Below are positions 17,293 through 26,013 of a stretch of 64,000 nucleotides of DNA, in pieces; within the stretch, counting starts at the first letter, position 1, and the number at the start of each line of letters is the position of its first letter. The position numbers and the translations under genes were made by a program. The DNA is taken from positions 62,001 through 126,000 of the forward strand of contig NZ_PQSS01000005.1 of assembly GCF_002920535.1 (NCBI RefSeq), in the 5' to 3' direction. The notes beneath the pieces are model-generated. The model saw only the letters and a list, made by a program, of their open reading frames with translations. It searched no databases and was not told where the DNA came from. This DNA comes from Streptomyces sp. Ru71 (lineage in GTDB: Bacteria > Actinomycetota > Actinomycetes > Streptomycetales > Streptomycetaceae).

Positions 17293-18257
17293 CGGCGTAC
17301 CCCCTCCTCCTGCTGCTGCATGGGCGTACGGGGCCGGACGAACTGCACCGACGACTCGTCACGGACCAGGAAGCGTTCCGGCGTCTCGATGGTGGACAGC
17401 TTGCGCAGCCACCAGAAGCCGAGCGCGAACAGGCCGCAGACGCAGGCCAGCACGAGCTGGCCTGCCGGCGTGCCGTACGGGGAGACGAAGTCGCGGTTGA
17501 AGATGGACAGGCCGAGCACGAAGGCGATGGACACCGCCACCACGATCTGCACCGAGCGGCGGGTCGAGGCGCGCTGCGCCATCACGCGCTGGCGCATGTC
17601 GACCTCCTCGCGCGCCGACTTGGCGAGCGCGCCGAGCACCTGCCGCAGACCGGGGCCGCGCAGACGGGCGTTGAGGATGAGCGCCGCGACGATGATGTCG
17701 GCGGAGGCGTCGTCGATCTCGTCGGCGAGCAGCTGCAGCGCGTCCGGCAGCGGGGTGCGCGAGCGCAGCCGGTCGACGAGGGCGTCCAGGTGGGGTCGGA
17801 GGATCGGGGCCGCGGCCCGCGCGGAGGCGGGGATGGCCTGCTCCAGGCCGACCGCGCCGGCGATGGTGTCGCGCAGCGACTCCGTCCAGGAGGCGAGGGC
17901 CTCCACGCGGCGCATGGCGGCACGTTCCTCCGCGGCGCCGCCGAAGAGGCGGTCCCAGAAGAAGACGAGGACGGCCGCCGCGGCGCCGGCCACCACCCAG
18001 CGGGTCAGCAGCAGCACGGCCAGGCCGACGATGGCGGCCAGCGAGCCGCGCTGACCGGCGAACCGGATCAGCTCGCCTGCGCGCTCGCTCGCCTTCTGCT
18101 TCTCGTGCTCGGGCTTGGCGGGCAGGCCGCGGATCGCCAGCATGAGCAGCGCGAGTCCGCCGCCGACGGCGACGCCGCAGGCGAGTGCGTACAGGACGGT
18201 GGTGGAGAACAGGCCGCCCATCGAACCGAGCGAGCCGAGCGCCAGATCGGTCGTCAT
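17289..18257 (-). CDS. tadB: TadB-like type II secretion F-family protein
   Basis: 322-aa inner-membrane platform protein of the Tad pilus. Two membrane segments open the protein, then a cytoplasmic region with the F-domain helices (ALASWTESLRDTIAGAVGLEQAI; LRSRTPLPDALQLLADE; LNARLRGPGLRQVLGALAKSARE), and two C-terminal membrane segments. ATG 18257 is chosen because GGGGGTGAG lies just upstream. In-frame GTG 18263 and ATG 18269 overlap the tadA stop and are alternatives. It partners the TadC-like protein and the TadA ATPase. Confidence 0.88.
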   Translation of the reverse strand: MTTDLALGSLGSMGGLFSTTVLYALACGVAVGGGLALLMLAIRGLPAKPEHEKQKASERAGELIRFAGQRGSLAAIVGLAVLLLTRWVVAGAAAAVLVFFWDRLFGGAAEERAAMRRVEALASWTESLRDTIAGAVGLEQAIPASARAAAPILRPHLDALVDRLRSRTPLPDALQLLADEIDDASADIIVAALILNARLRGPGLRQVLGALAKSAREEVDMRQRVMAQRASTRRSVQIVVAVSIAFVLGLSIFNRDFVSPYGTPAGQLVLACVCGLFALGFWWLRKLSTIETPERFLVRDESSVQFVRPRTPMQQQEEGVRR

Positions 18258-18259
18258 GC

Positions 18260-19567
18260 TCACCCCCATGTCCCGTGCGGCTGGTAGCCGTGTGCGATCA
18301 GGTCCTCCAGGCAGGCGATGGGCGCGTGCGGTACGACCCGGCCGTCGGGCGCCTCCGCGAACACCTCGCTGGACAGCACGCGCCCGTCGACGCCGTTGAC
18401 CTCGCGCACGGAGGTGACCATGCGCTGCAGGCGGCCGCCGGTGGCGTAGTTGTTGCGCCGCTGGATGAAGACGACGAAATTCACCGCGCCCGCGATCAGC
18501 ATCTGGCTGGCCTCGATGGGCAGCCGCTCGGCGGCCTGCAGGGCGTAGGTGGAAATACGGTTGAACACCTCGTGCGAGCTGTTGGCGTGGATCGTGGACA
18601 GCGAGCCGTCGTTGCCCTGCGACATCGCGTTCAGCATGGTGACGATCTCGTCGCCGAGGACCTCACCGACGATGACCCGGGAGGGGTTCATACGCAGCGA
18701 GCGGCGCACCAGTTCGGCCATGGAGATGGCGCCCTGCCCCTCGGAGTTGGGCAGCCGCTCCTCGAACGCCACCACGTTGGGGTGGAGATCGGGGAAGGTG
18801 TCCAGGCCCAGCTCCAGGGCGCGCTCGACGGTGATGAGGCGCTCGTGCGGCGGGATCTCGTTGGCGAGGGCGCGCAGCAGCGTCGTCTTACCGGCGTTGG
18901 TGGCACCCGCGATCATGATGTTCTTGCGGGCGCGGACCGCGCAGGCCAGGAAGTGCCCGAGCTCCGGGGTGAGGGTGCCGTTGCCGACCAGGTCGGAGAT
19001 GAACACCTTGCCCATGCGGGCGCGTCGGATGGACAGCGCCGGCCGCCGGGCCACGTCCATGACCGCCGACAGACGCGAGCCGTCGGGCAGCCGCAGGTCG
19101 AGCTGCGGATTGGCGGAGTCGAAGGGGCGGGAGGACAGACCCGAGTAGGCGCCGAGCACCTGGATGAGCTCGATGAGCTCCTCGTCGGTCTCGGCGACCG
19201 GCTCGCCCTTGGTCTCACGCCCGTCGGCGTAGCCGATGAAGACCTGGTCGCAGCCGTTGATGTCGATGTTCTCGACCTGCGGGTCGTCCAGCAGCGGCTG
19301 GAGCCGGCCGACGCCGAACAGCGCCGCGTGCACGGCGGCCGCGTACTGCTCCTCGGTCTCCGCGTCCAGCGGAGTGCGGCCCGCGTTGATCTCCGCGCGG
19401 GCGTACTCCTCCAGTATCTGGGCTATGACGGCACGGGCGTACTGCCGCTCGTCCTCGCTGGACATCGGCGTGACACCGCTCGCCTGGTCCAGGCGCCGCT
19501 GCTCGGCGATGCGGTCGCCGGCGTCCTGCCGGAACCGCTTGACCAACTGGTGGTCGACAGCGGTCAT
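18260..19567 (-). CDS. tadA: TadA/CpaF secretion ATPase
   Basis: 435-aa cytoplasmic hexameric ATPase that powers Tad pilus assembly. Walker A is GATNAGKTT (221-229), followed by the Asp-box/Walker-B regions (MNPSRVIVGEVLGDE) and a His box (GSLSTIHANSS). The N-terminal domain has the CpaF features DPQVENIDINGCDQVF and RLPDGSRLSAVM. ATG 19567 overlaps the stop of the TadZ-like gene (ATGA), marking tight translational coupling. Length fits the family. Confidence 0.94.
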   Translation of the reverse strand: MTAVDHQLVKRFRQDAGDRIAEQRRLDQASGVTPMSSEDERQYARAVIAQILEEYARAEINAGRTPLDAETEEQYAAAVHAALFGVGRLQPLLDDPQVENIDINGCDQVFIGYADGRETKGEPVAETDEELIELIQVLGAYSGLSSRPFDSANPQLDLRLPDGSRLSAVMDVARRPALSIRRARMGKVFISDLVGNGTLTPELGHFLACAVRARKNIMIAGATNAGKTTLLRALANEIPPHERLITVERALELGLDTFPDLHPNVVAFEERLPNSEGQGAISMAELVRRSLRMNPSRVIVGEVLGDEIVTMLNAMSQGNDGSLSTIHANSSHEVFNRISTYALQAAERLPIEASQMLIAGAVNFVVFIQRRNNYATGGRLQRMVTSVREVNGVDGRVLSSEVFAEAPDGRVVPHAPIACLEDLIAHGYQPHGTWG

Positions 19568-20415
19568 CGGCCGGCCCCCGCCTGCCCGCTCATCGGGTGC
19601 CCGCCCGCGGGCACGGACCAGGCGGCGCCGTACTGCTGGTACAGGTCGGCGGTGACCTTGCGGGCGGAACGGATCAGCAGCGACTTGTCCAGGCGGCCGC
19701 GCCGGCGGCCGGCGAGCTGCTCGGCGCCCGCCGGGTCGTCGGCGATGGTGCCGACCACGCGGGCGCCGGTCTGCGCGTGGACGAGCATGTCGTTGACCTG
19801 GTTGACCAGCTTGCCCGCGTTGCTCGGGTCGGCGACCAGGACGACGCCGATCACCGGGTTCGCCAGGCTCGCCGCGCCGCGCGGCCCGCCGTGCAGCTTG
19901 GCGGCCAGCGCTGCGGCACGGTCGCGGACCCGGGCGAGGGACTCGGGCTCGGTGCGGGAGATCAGCAGGACCAGGGCGGCGTGCGGGAACAGCTCGACGG
20001 CCGGGGTGTCCCCGCTGATCCGGCCGCAGTCGGCGATGACGTCGGCGGGGGCGTTCGGGGAGTCGGCCAGCGCGGCGAAGGCGTGCCCGAGGGTCGGCCA
20101 CAGCCCGGTCAGACCGGCGGCCTGCTCGGCGATGCCGAGCCCGACGAGCACCTCCAGGCCGCCACTGAGCGGCTGGACGTGGTCCCACAGCTGGTCGGGG
20201 ACGAGACCGCGGCGGGCGGTCGCGGCGATCGACAGCATGCCGAGGTTCGGGTTGAGCGGTCCGCCGTGCGCGGCGGCGCTGCGGTAGACGAGGTCACCGC
20301 CGGCCGGGTCGGTCTCGGCCAGTAGCACCCGCCGCGGCCAGACCGCCGCGAGGGCGACGGCCGCGGTGGTGACGCCGGGGGAACCCTTGTCGGCGGCGAG
20401 GGCGATGAGGGCCAT
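19564..20415 (-). CDS. TadZ/CpaE-like ParA-type ATPase
   Basis: 283-aa MinD/ParA-superfamily protein, which in Tad systems places the pilus machine at its cellular site. A P-loop-like KGSPGVTT (10-17) sits at the N-terminus, with Val in place of the usual Lys, so nucleotide hydrolysis may be weak or absent, as in atypical CpaE/TadZ proteins. VLLAETDPAGGDLVYR matches the switch-I-like region, and DVIADCGRI the Walker B position. It lies between cpaB and tadA and overlaps tadA. Confidence 0.84.
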   Translation of the reverse strand: MALIALAADKGSPGVTTAAVALAAVWPRRVLLAETDPAGGDLVYRSAAAHGGPLNPNLGMLSIAATARRGLVPDQLWDHVQPLSGGLEVLVGLGIAEQAAGLTGLWPTLGHAFAALADSPNAPADVIADCGRISGDTPAVELFPHAALVLLISRTEPESLARVRDRAAALAAKLHGGPRGAASLANPVIGVVLVADPSNAGKLVNQVNDMLVHAQTGARVVGTIADDPAGAEQLAGRRRGRLDKSLLIRSARKVTADLYQQYGAAWSVPAGGHPMSGQAGAGR

Positions 20416-20432
20416 GGGTCGGGTGCCGCCTT

Positions 20433-21149
20433 CTAGTTGCCGGAGACGCGCACGATGGCGACCGCGTTCGCCGAAGCGGCACGGGCCACGGCAGCGGCGT
20501 CCGCCTGGTCGACGAGGAGGGTCAGGGAGAGGTTGCCCGTGCTGATGGTGGAGTCGCTCTTGTCGGCGACGTTGTTCACCTTGGCCTTGGCGACGAGCAG
20601 ACCACCGGAGGAGGTGGAGCCGGCGCCCGACTTGTCCGAGCCGGAGCCCGAGCCGGCCGCGTCCACGTTGTACACGGCCACCGTGTCACCGGACTTGATG
20701 TCCGCCGGGTACTGGCCCTCCTTCAGGGCCACGCCGACGGAGGCCTTGCCGGCCGGGGTGGTCTCCCCCGCGGCGAACATCTGGCCGACGAGGACCGTTC
20801 CCGCGTAGATGGTCGACTTCGCCTTCAGGGACTTCAGGGCGCCCAGCTGCGACCACTTGATGTAGTCGATGCTGTCGTCGGCGGCGACCATCACCGAGGT
20901 GACGTTGGAGTCGGAGACGGACTCGCCCGCCTCGATCGTGCCCTTGGCCTGAATGACCTCCACCCGGTCCCCGGCGCGCAGCACGAGCATCGTCGCGCCC
21001 AGCGCACCCACCAGGATCAGCAGCACCGCCAGCGCCGCGAGCGCCGGCTTGCGCTCCCGCGGCGGCGTGGGAAGCCGGTCACCGACCATCGGCTGAGCCG
21101 GAGCCGCGGAACGTCCCGCGCCCGCCCCCGTACGCTCCTGGATCTTCAC
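20433..21149 (-). CDS. CpaB/RcpC-like SAF-domain pilus protein
   Basis: 238-aa protein with a cytoplasmic N-terminus, one membrane segment (about 36-58) and a periplasmic SAF domain (VEVIQAKGTIEAGESVSDSN). A second beta domain follows, split by a Gly/Ser-rich insertion. CpaB/RcpC proteins are thought to support the pilus channel in Tad systems. It is the first gene of the leftward pilus operon. GTG 21149 is preceded by GGGGAGCGG. Confidence 0.84.
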   Translation of the reverse strand: MKIQERTGAGAGRSAAPAQPMVGDRLPTPPRERKPALAALAVLLILVGALGATMLVLRAGDRVEVIQAKGTIEAGESVSDSNVTSVMVAADDSIDYIKWSQLGALKSLKAKSTIYAGTVLVGQMFAAGETTPAGKASVGVALKEGQYPADIKSGDTVAVYNVDAAGSGSGSDKSGAGSTSSGGLLVAKAKVNNVADKSDSTISTGNLSLTLLVDQADAAAVARAASANAVAIVRVSGN

Positions 21150-21560
21150 GCAACCGCTCCCCGTACACCCAAGCTGTTGTCGGTCAACTACTTTGCCTTC
21201 ATGGCAATTCCGGACACTTCACCAGAGATCCACGGAGACCCGTCGAGATCCACCGAGAACCGCGCGTTTAACCGGCGCGGGGGCGAGTGTCAAGCGATCG
21301 CACGGTATCAGCCGTGCATAAGCCCCTCAAGGCGAGCCGGGCCGCATGCGGTGCACCCCACACCCGGTTGTTCATCTGCAACTACGGCAGCGTGACACAC
21401 CGTTGAACAGCGGACCCCACCTGCCTTCACCAGCTGTGCGCCAGCGAAGCGGCGCACCTGTCACGGCCGGCCGCCGGCTGTTGCTTCGTCACCCGGCACG
21501 CACGATCTCTGCACCATTCACTCACGGAGGCACGGAAGGGGCATGCCATGATCTTTACCC
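21150..21560. other. Divergent intergenic region upstream of the Tad operon
   Basis: 411 bp between cpaB (leftward) and a lipoprotein gene (rightward). It is less GC-rich than its surroundings and should hold promoters for both directions. On the leftward strand a TTGACC box lies near 21181-21186, but its -10 partner is unclear. A strong GGAAGGGG ribosome-site-like run at 21534-21541 precedes a two-codon ORF and an out-of-frame ATG at 21548, not the lipoprotein start. No gene is seen. Confidence 0.45.
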
Positions 21561-22382
21561 ATGACGTCCACGACTTCCGCGACCATGACGTCCACCACTT
21601 CCATGCCTCCGAAGTCCACGACTTCCACGCCTCCGACGTCCCCCGCGAGCAAGCGTGGCGCGTTGACCACGGCCGCACTCACCGTCGTCGCCCTGGCCGC
21701 CCTCGCCGCGTGCTCCGGCAACGGTTCGGACGCCTCGGGCGGCTCGGACGGTTCCGGCAAGTCGAGCGGTTCCGCCGCGCCGACCCGGCAGGCCGGCCCG
21801 GCCGAACGCCTCGCGCAGCTGATGGTGACCCCGGCGCAGGTGGGCGGCCGCAGCGTGGAGAAGCCCGGCGAGGACTACGCCTTCGCCGCCTCCCCCAGCG
21901 AGGTGCGGCTCGACAAGGCCGTCTGCGCCCCGCTGGCGTACGCCATGAACCAGCTGCCGCTCGGCGAGCCGCAGGCCGACCTCACGCGGGTCGTCAAGAC
22001 CGACAGCATGAGCGACGCCCCCACCTACGTGACGCTCACCGCCTACGCCCCGGGAGGCGCCCGGTCGGCGCTGTCCGGTCTGGAGAAGGCGGTGGGCGCC
22101 TGCGGCGCAGGGTTCACCGCCACGTCGAAGAACGCCGGCACCACCTACGCCTCCGTCGCGGCCGAGCAGCCCACCGCCCCGGCCGGCGACGAGCGGACCG
22201 CCTTCAAGGCCACACTGACCGTCAACGGCGTCACCCACGCCCTGCACACCGAGGCCGTACGCGCCGGCGACGTCGTGGCCGTGTACTTCTCCGTCAACGG
22301 CATGGCCATCGCCCAGAACCGGCCCAGCGACGCCAAGCCGATGCCGGCGGTGGTGAACGCGCAGAACGCCCGGCTCCGATGA
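21561..22382 (+). CDS. Secreted lipoprotein with an unusual Ser/Thr-rich N-terminal extension
   Basis: 273-aa protein. The signal peptide hydrophobic core (ALTTAALTVVALAALAAC) ends in a lipobox with Cys53. Before it lies about 30 residues rich in Thr, Ser and Pro, coded by an imperfect DNA repeat (see repeat entry). A Gly/Ser linker follows, then a domain resembling other Streptomyces lipoproteins (DKAVCAPLAYAMNQLPLGEP; VTLTAYAPGGARSALSGL; VYFSVNG). Function unknown. No good ribosome site precedes ATG 21561, so the true start is uncertain. Confidence 0.68.
   Translation: MTSTTSATMTSTTSMPPKSTTSTPPTSPASKRGALTTAALTVVALAALAACSGNGSDASGGSDGSGKSSGSAAPTRQAGPAERLAQLMVTPAQVGGRSVEKPGEDYAFAASPSEVRLDKAVCAPLAYAMNQLPLGEPQADLTRVVKTDSMSDAPTYVTLTAYAPGGARSALSGLEKAVGACGAGFTATSKNAGTTYASVAAEQPTAPAGDERTAFKATLTVNGVTHALHTEAVRAGDVVAVYFSVNGMAIAQNRPSDAKPMPAVVNAQNARLR
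21562..21638 (+). repeat. Imperfect direct repeat at a lipoprotein gene start
   Basis: Three degenerate units of about 24-27 bp, each containing GTCCACGACTTCC or GTCCACCACTTCC and joined by variants of GCCTCCGA, run from the start codon. They encode STTS-type peptides in the lipoprotein frame and HDVHDF/HASEVHDF-type histidine-rich peptides in the neighbouring frame. Confidence 0.6.
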
Positions 22383-22462
22383 GCGCGACCGTCTCGCGAC
22401 CGGCGAACAAGGCGGGAGCGCTGGGCCGGTATGCGGGGTAAAAAGGTGGAGGGGTGAGGGGA

Positions 22463-24499
22463 ATGAGGGTCGCGTCCGGTCATCGCAGTAGGGGCGCACT
22501 CACCGGGCTCCTCGTCCTGTGCGCGCTGCTGCTCGGCACGGCGGCCTCGGCGACGGCGGCCGACGACAGCACCCCGGCCTCCACGAAGACCGCCGACGAC
22601 AGCGCCGCCGGCCAGGCCGCCTACCTCGCCGGGCGGCTGCGCACCGACCCGGTGTACGTCACCGACCAACTCCCGCGCGAGGTACCGGTGTCCACGGCGG
22701 CGCCGTTCCTGCGCCGGCAGGCCCAGCGCACCGGCGTACCGACGTACGTCATCCTCCTGCCCACCCTCGGCACCCGGGACGGCAAGGCGCTGCTCGGCGC
22801 GGTGCACGACCGGCTCGGCCGGGACGGGCTGTACGTCCTGCTCGACGACATGGGCGTCCAGCAGGCCGCCCCGTTCGGCGTCCGGGCGCCCGCCGACGAC
22901 GCGTGGACCGTGACGGTGTACGAAGTGCCCTACGACGCCGGCCCCCTGTACAACTTCCAGACGTTCGTGGACGTCATCGCCGAGGGCCCCGCCAAGGCCG
23001 CCGCGCGCGCGGAGGCGGCCCGTGAGAAGTACGGGGACGGCGCCGAGCCCGCCGAGATGTACCTCGGCCCGGTCGACCGCGACAACCAGTCGTTCCTCAC
23101 CGGCATCCTGCTCACCGGCGTACCCCTGCTGATCCTGCTGTCGGCGCGGTACGTGAGGCGACGCGGGGAGGGCGCCAAGGGCGCCCGGAGGCGGACGGGC
23201 TGGATCGCGCCCGCCGCCGCGCTGCTCGCCGCCGCCGCGATCGCCGTGACCGCGCCGCTCGTCTTCGACCAGACCAAGTCGGGCCCCGAGCCCCCGCCCA
23301 CCGAGGGCGACCTGACGGCCCGCGTCACGCGCGTGGCGACGGCGCTGGCCCACGACCCGGTCTACGAGGACCCGGAGAGCCCCCGGGTGCTGGACGCGGC
23401 GCAGCGACGGCATCTGCACGAGCGCATCGCGTCCTTCGCCCGTTCCACGGGCGGCGGCCCGGTGTACATCGCACTCGTCCCGCAGACCCCGGACGACGAG
23501 TCCGGCGGCGACGAGGAGGTGTTCGCCGCCGCGGTCCAGGCGAGGCTGCACCGGGACGGCGTGTACGTCGTGGCAGACCCGTCGTCCGGCTCCATCGACG
23601 TCTTCAACCACGGCCTGCGCCTGGACGGTTCCCACCTGACCTACGACCTGCCCGAGTCCATCGCCTACGGCGACGACAAGGCGGACCGTGCCGTGGACCA
23701 CCTGCTGGGCGAGCGCCTCGACGCGCTGATGACCCACCTGGACAGGACGCCGCGCACGACGGACCCGGACACGTTCACCGCAGCCGACCCGGAGCCGGTC
23801 GAGGGCACGGCCCTGCGCCCGCTGTACTCCGGCGACTTCTGGCCCGGCCTTGCGGTCGGCGCCCTCGCCGCGGGCCTGCTCTTCGGCGTGCTGGCCGCCC
23901 TGCTGGGCATCGTCCGCGCCCTCCTGCGACGCCGCCGCCCGGCCCCGGCCACGCCGCTCAAGGCACCGACCGCGCCGTCACTTTCGTACCTCAGACGCAC
24001 GGCACGCACCGAACTGAAGGCCTTCCTCACCGACTTGACCCTCCCGCAGGACGACGGCCCGGCCGCCTCCCGCATCCGGGACTGCTACGACGCCTCCCTG
24101 CTGCTCCTGGACGGCGACGCCACCCGCCTCGCACGCACCCGGGAGCCCGCCACGCTGCTCGCGGTGATCGTCCTGGCCCGCGCGGGCCGGGCCGCCCGGG
24201 CGGGCGAGGTCGTCGACCGGTACTGCGCGGTCAACCCGCTGCACGGCCCGGCGGCCGCCCGCCGCCAGGTGCGGGTGCACGCCCACGACGGCCTGCGCCG
24301 CCGGCTGCCGGTGTGCGAACAGTGCCGGGACACGTCGGTGACGAACCCGGCGTCCGTCCCCGGCCGCTTCCTGACCCTGCCGGCCCCCGGCGGCGGCCCA
24401 CGCGTGCGCCACGACGACTCCGGCGGCCCGCTGACGGCGCTGGCCGACGGGGTCGTACGACTGACGGAGAAGGTGAGGGAGTCGGCCCATGTCGCATGA
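22463..24499 (+). CDS. Membrane protein with two extracytoplasmic DPVYV repeats and a Cys/NPLHG C-terminus
   Basis: 678-aa protein of unknown function. A signal sequence is followed by a domain beginning YLAGRLRTDPVYVTDQLPREVP and containing GVPTYVILLP. Two membrane segments follow (about 215-231 and 253-272). A second copy of the domain begins VATALAHDPVYEDPESPRVL and contains GPVYIALVP. Another membrane segment leads to a cytoplasmic region ending with CAVNPLHG and, about 27 residues later, CEQCR, a possible zinc site. The repeat somewhat recalls TPM domains. GAGGGGTGAGGGGA precedes ATG 22463; in-frame GTG 22454 is an alternative start. It overlaps the next gene by 11 bp. Confidence 0.75.
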   Translation: MRVASGHRSRGALTGLLVLCALLLGTAASATAADDSTPASTKTADDSAAGQAAYLAGRLRTDPVYVTDQLPREVPVSTAAPFLRRQAQRTGVPTYVILLPTLGTRDGKALLGAVHDRLGRDGLYVLLDDMGVQQAAPFGVRAPADDAWTVTVYEVPYDAGPLYNFQTFVDVIAEGPAKAAARAEAAREKYGDGAEPAEMYLGPVDRDNQSFLTGILLTGVPLLILLSARYVRRRGEGAKGARRRTGWIAPAAALLAAAAIAVTAPLVFDQTKSGPEPPPTEGDLTARVTRVATALAHDPVYEDPESPRVLDAAQRRHLHERIASFARSTGGGPVYIALVPQTPDDESGGDEEVFAAAVQARLHRDGVYVVADPSSGSIDVFNHGLRLDGSHLTYDLPESIAYGDDKADRAVDHLLGERLDALMTHLDRTPRTTDPDTFTAADPEPVEGTALRPLYSGDFWPGLAVGALAAGLLFGVLAALLGIVRALLRRRRPAPATPLKAPTAPSLSYLRRTARTELKAFLTDLTLPQDDGPAASRIRDCYDASLLLLDGDATRLARTREPATLLAVIVLARAGRAARAGEVVDRYCAVNPLHGPAAARRQVRVHAHDGLRRRLPVCEQCRDTSVTNPASVPGRFLTLPAPGGGPRVRHDDSGGPLTALADGVVRLTEKVRESAHVA

Positions 24500-25748
24500 C
24501 ACGCCCCCGCGGGCCGGGTACACCGTGACGGCGCTGCTGGCCGCGGTTCTCCTGCTGCTTCTGCCCGGCGCCGCGCCCGCCCTCGCCGCGGACCCGTCGA
24601 GCGCGGGCGAGCGCATCGCCGACGCGCTGCGCACCTCGCCGGTCTACGTCGCCGACGCGTACGCCGGAGCCGTACCGCCCGCCCGGCAACGGCAGCTGGC
24701 CGCGCGGATCGCCCGGACCGGACTGCCGATCAAGGTGGTGCTCACCCCGCTGGTGCGCGGCGACGCGTTCGACGGGGACCCGGAGGTGCTCGCCGGGGTC
24801 GTCCGGGACCGGCTGGCGCAGCGCGAGCTCATCCTCATCACCACGGACGGCGACTTCGCCGACTCCCTCAACGGCTACGAGTGGCCGAGCGACACCCACC
24901 AGTCCCGGGACGCGGCCGCCGCGGTCGGCTTCCTGGACGAGATGCGGGACGCGGGGCTGGCGGACCGGGCGGCCAAGGCGGTGGACCTGGTCGCGGAGGG
25001 CGACGGGACGGCGGTGTACGAGGAGGCGACGAAGGACCTGGACGGCTCCACTCCCCCGACCCCGTCGCCCCGCCCGTCGACTTCGCATTCCGCCCTGCCC
25101 TGGTGGCCCCTGACCGCCGTACCCCTCGTGGTCCTCGCGGCGATGCTCCTCCTCCGCAGCCGCCGCCACCGCCCCACCCCCCTGCGCGACGTGGTCCTCG
25201 CCTCGGCCCGCGCGGCCGACGAGGCGGCGGTACGGCGCCGGGCCGAGGCGGAGATCCTGGCGCTGGGCGAGGCCACGCGCCAGGCGGACCCCGCGACGAC
25301 GCCGGGCCTGCAGCGGGCCCTGGACGCCTACGCCGCGGCGGGAGCGGTGCTCGACGCGGCACGGGGCCTGCCGGACCTGGCCGGCGCGCTGGCCCTGACC
25401 GCCGAGGGCCGCGACGCCCTCTCGGGCACCAGCCGCCCCCTGTGCTTCTTCAACCCCCTGCACGGCGAGTCCACCACCCGCCGCACCTGGCGCCCCCTGG
25501 GCCGCCGCGAGGGCCTCGACATCGCCCCCTGCGCGAGGTGCGGGGAGGCACTGTCCAAGCGCCGCCCCCCGGAGGTCCTGACGGACACGACCCCGGACGG
25601 CCGAACGGTCCCGTACTTCGACGTCCCCGCCGAGCGGAGCGTATGGGCGGCGACGGGGTACGGCTCACTGCTACGAGAGGCCGACGACGGCCTGGCGAAC
25701 CGGGTCGGCCGGGGCGACTTCAGCCGGGGCCGACGCGGGCATGGCTGA
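24489..25748 (+). CDS. Membrane protein with one DPVYV-type domain and a Cys/NPLHG C-terminus
   Basis: 419-aa paralogue of the preceding protein. A signal peptide (ends ALAAD) is followed by one repeat domain (ERIADALRTSPVYVADAYAGAVP; LPIKVVLTPL), a Ser/Thr/Pro linker and one membrane segment (about 200-217). The cytoplasmic part carries CFFNPLHG and later CARCGEAL, matching the C-x2-NPLHG...CxxC arrangement of the upstream protein. The shared layout, with one versus two repeats, indicates duplication. The ATG lies inside the end of the upstream gene, so they are cotranscribed. Function unknown. Confidence 0.75.
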   Translation: MSHDTPPRAGYTVTALLAAVLLLLLPGAAPALAADPSSAGERIADALRTSPVYVADAYAGAVPPARQRQLAARIARTGLPIKVVLTPLVRGDAFDGDPEVLAGVVRDRLAQRELILITTDGDFADSLNGYEWPSDTHQSRDAAAAVGFLDEMRDAGLADRAAKAVDLVAEGDGTAVYEEATKDLDGSTPPTPSPRPSTSHSALPWWPLTAVPLVVLAAMLLLRSRRHRPTPLRDVVLASARAADEAAVRRRAEAEILALGEATRQADPATTPGLQRALDAYAAAGAVLDAARGLPDLAGALALTAEGRDALSGTSRPLCFFNPLHGESTTRRTWRPLGRREGLDIAPCARCGEALSKRRPPEVLTDTTPDGRTVPYFDVPAERSVWAATGYGSLLREADDGLANRVGRGDFSRGRRGHG

Positions 25749-25884
25749 GTCGCTGAGGGAACGACTGGGCACGGGGCCGAACTTCAGGGCCCGGGTCACC
25801 ATCATCGGGGCACCGCTGTTCACCTTGCTGGTCGGGGCGACCTGGGTCGTCGAGCGGGTCCGGGGCCAGGGTGCCGCACGGTGA
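25741..25884 (+). CDS. Small single-pass membrane protein
   Basis: 47 codons from ATG 25741 to TGA 25882-25884, overlapping the end of the upstream gene by 8 bp. The product has a charged N-terminus (MAESLRERLGTG), one hydrophobic stretch (IIGAPLFTLLVGATWVV) and a short basic tail. The overlap and G/C-rich third positions suggest real coding, and position suggests a partner of the two preceding membrane proteins. Confidence 0.5.
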   Translation: MAESLRERLGTGPNFRARVTIIGAPLFTLLVGATWVVERVRGQGAAR

Positions 25885-26013
25885 GGCGGAGGCCACAGGG
25901 CCATGAGGTCGGTTTTGCCCCGTTGCTCAGGGAAGTTCGCTCTGGCGAAACCAACTGCCGCGCCGATACCGTCTGTGCCCTTGACTGAACATCTGTCTCA
26001 CGGGGAGTCCACT

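Noticed and set aside
21543..21551. Two-codon ORF ATG-CCA-TGA as a leader peptide
   Set aside because: Too short to support; it is probably chance, though it uses the best ribosome site in the region.
21548..22441. 297-codon frame beginning with a His-rich peptide
   Set aside because: After about 40 codons it is a shadow of the lipoprotein gene; only the first part may be of interest (see finding).
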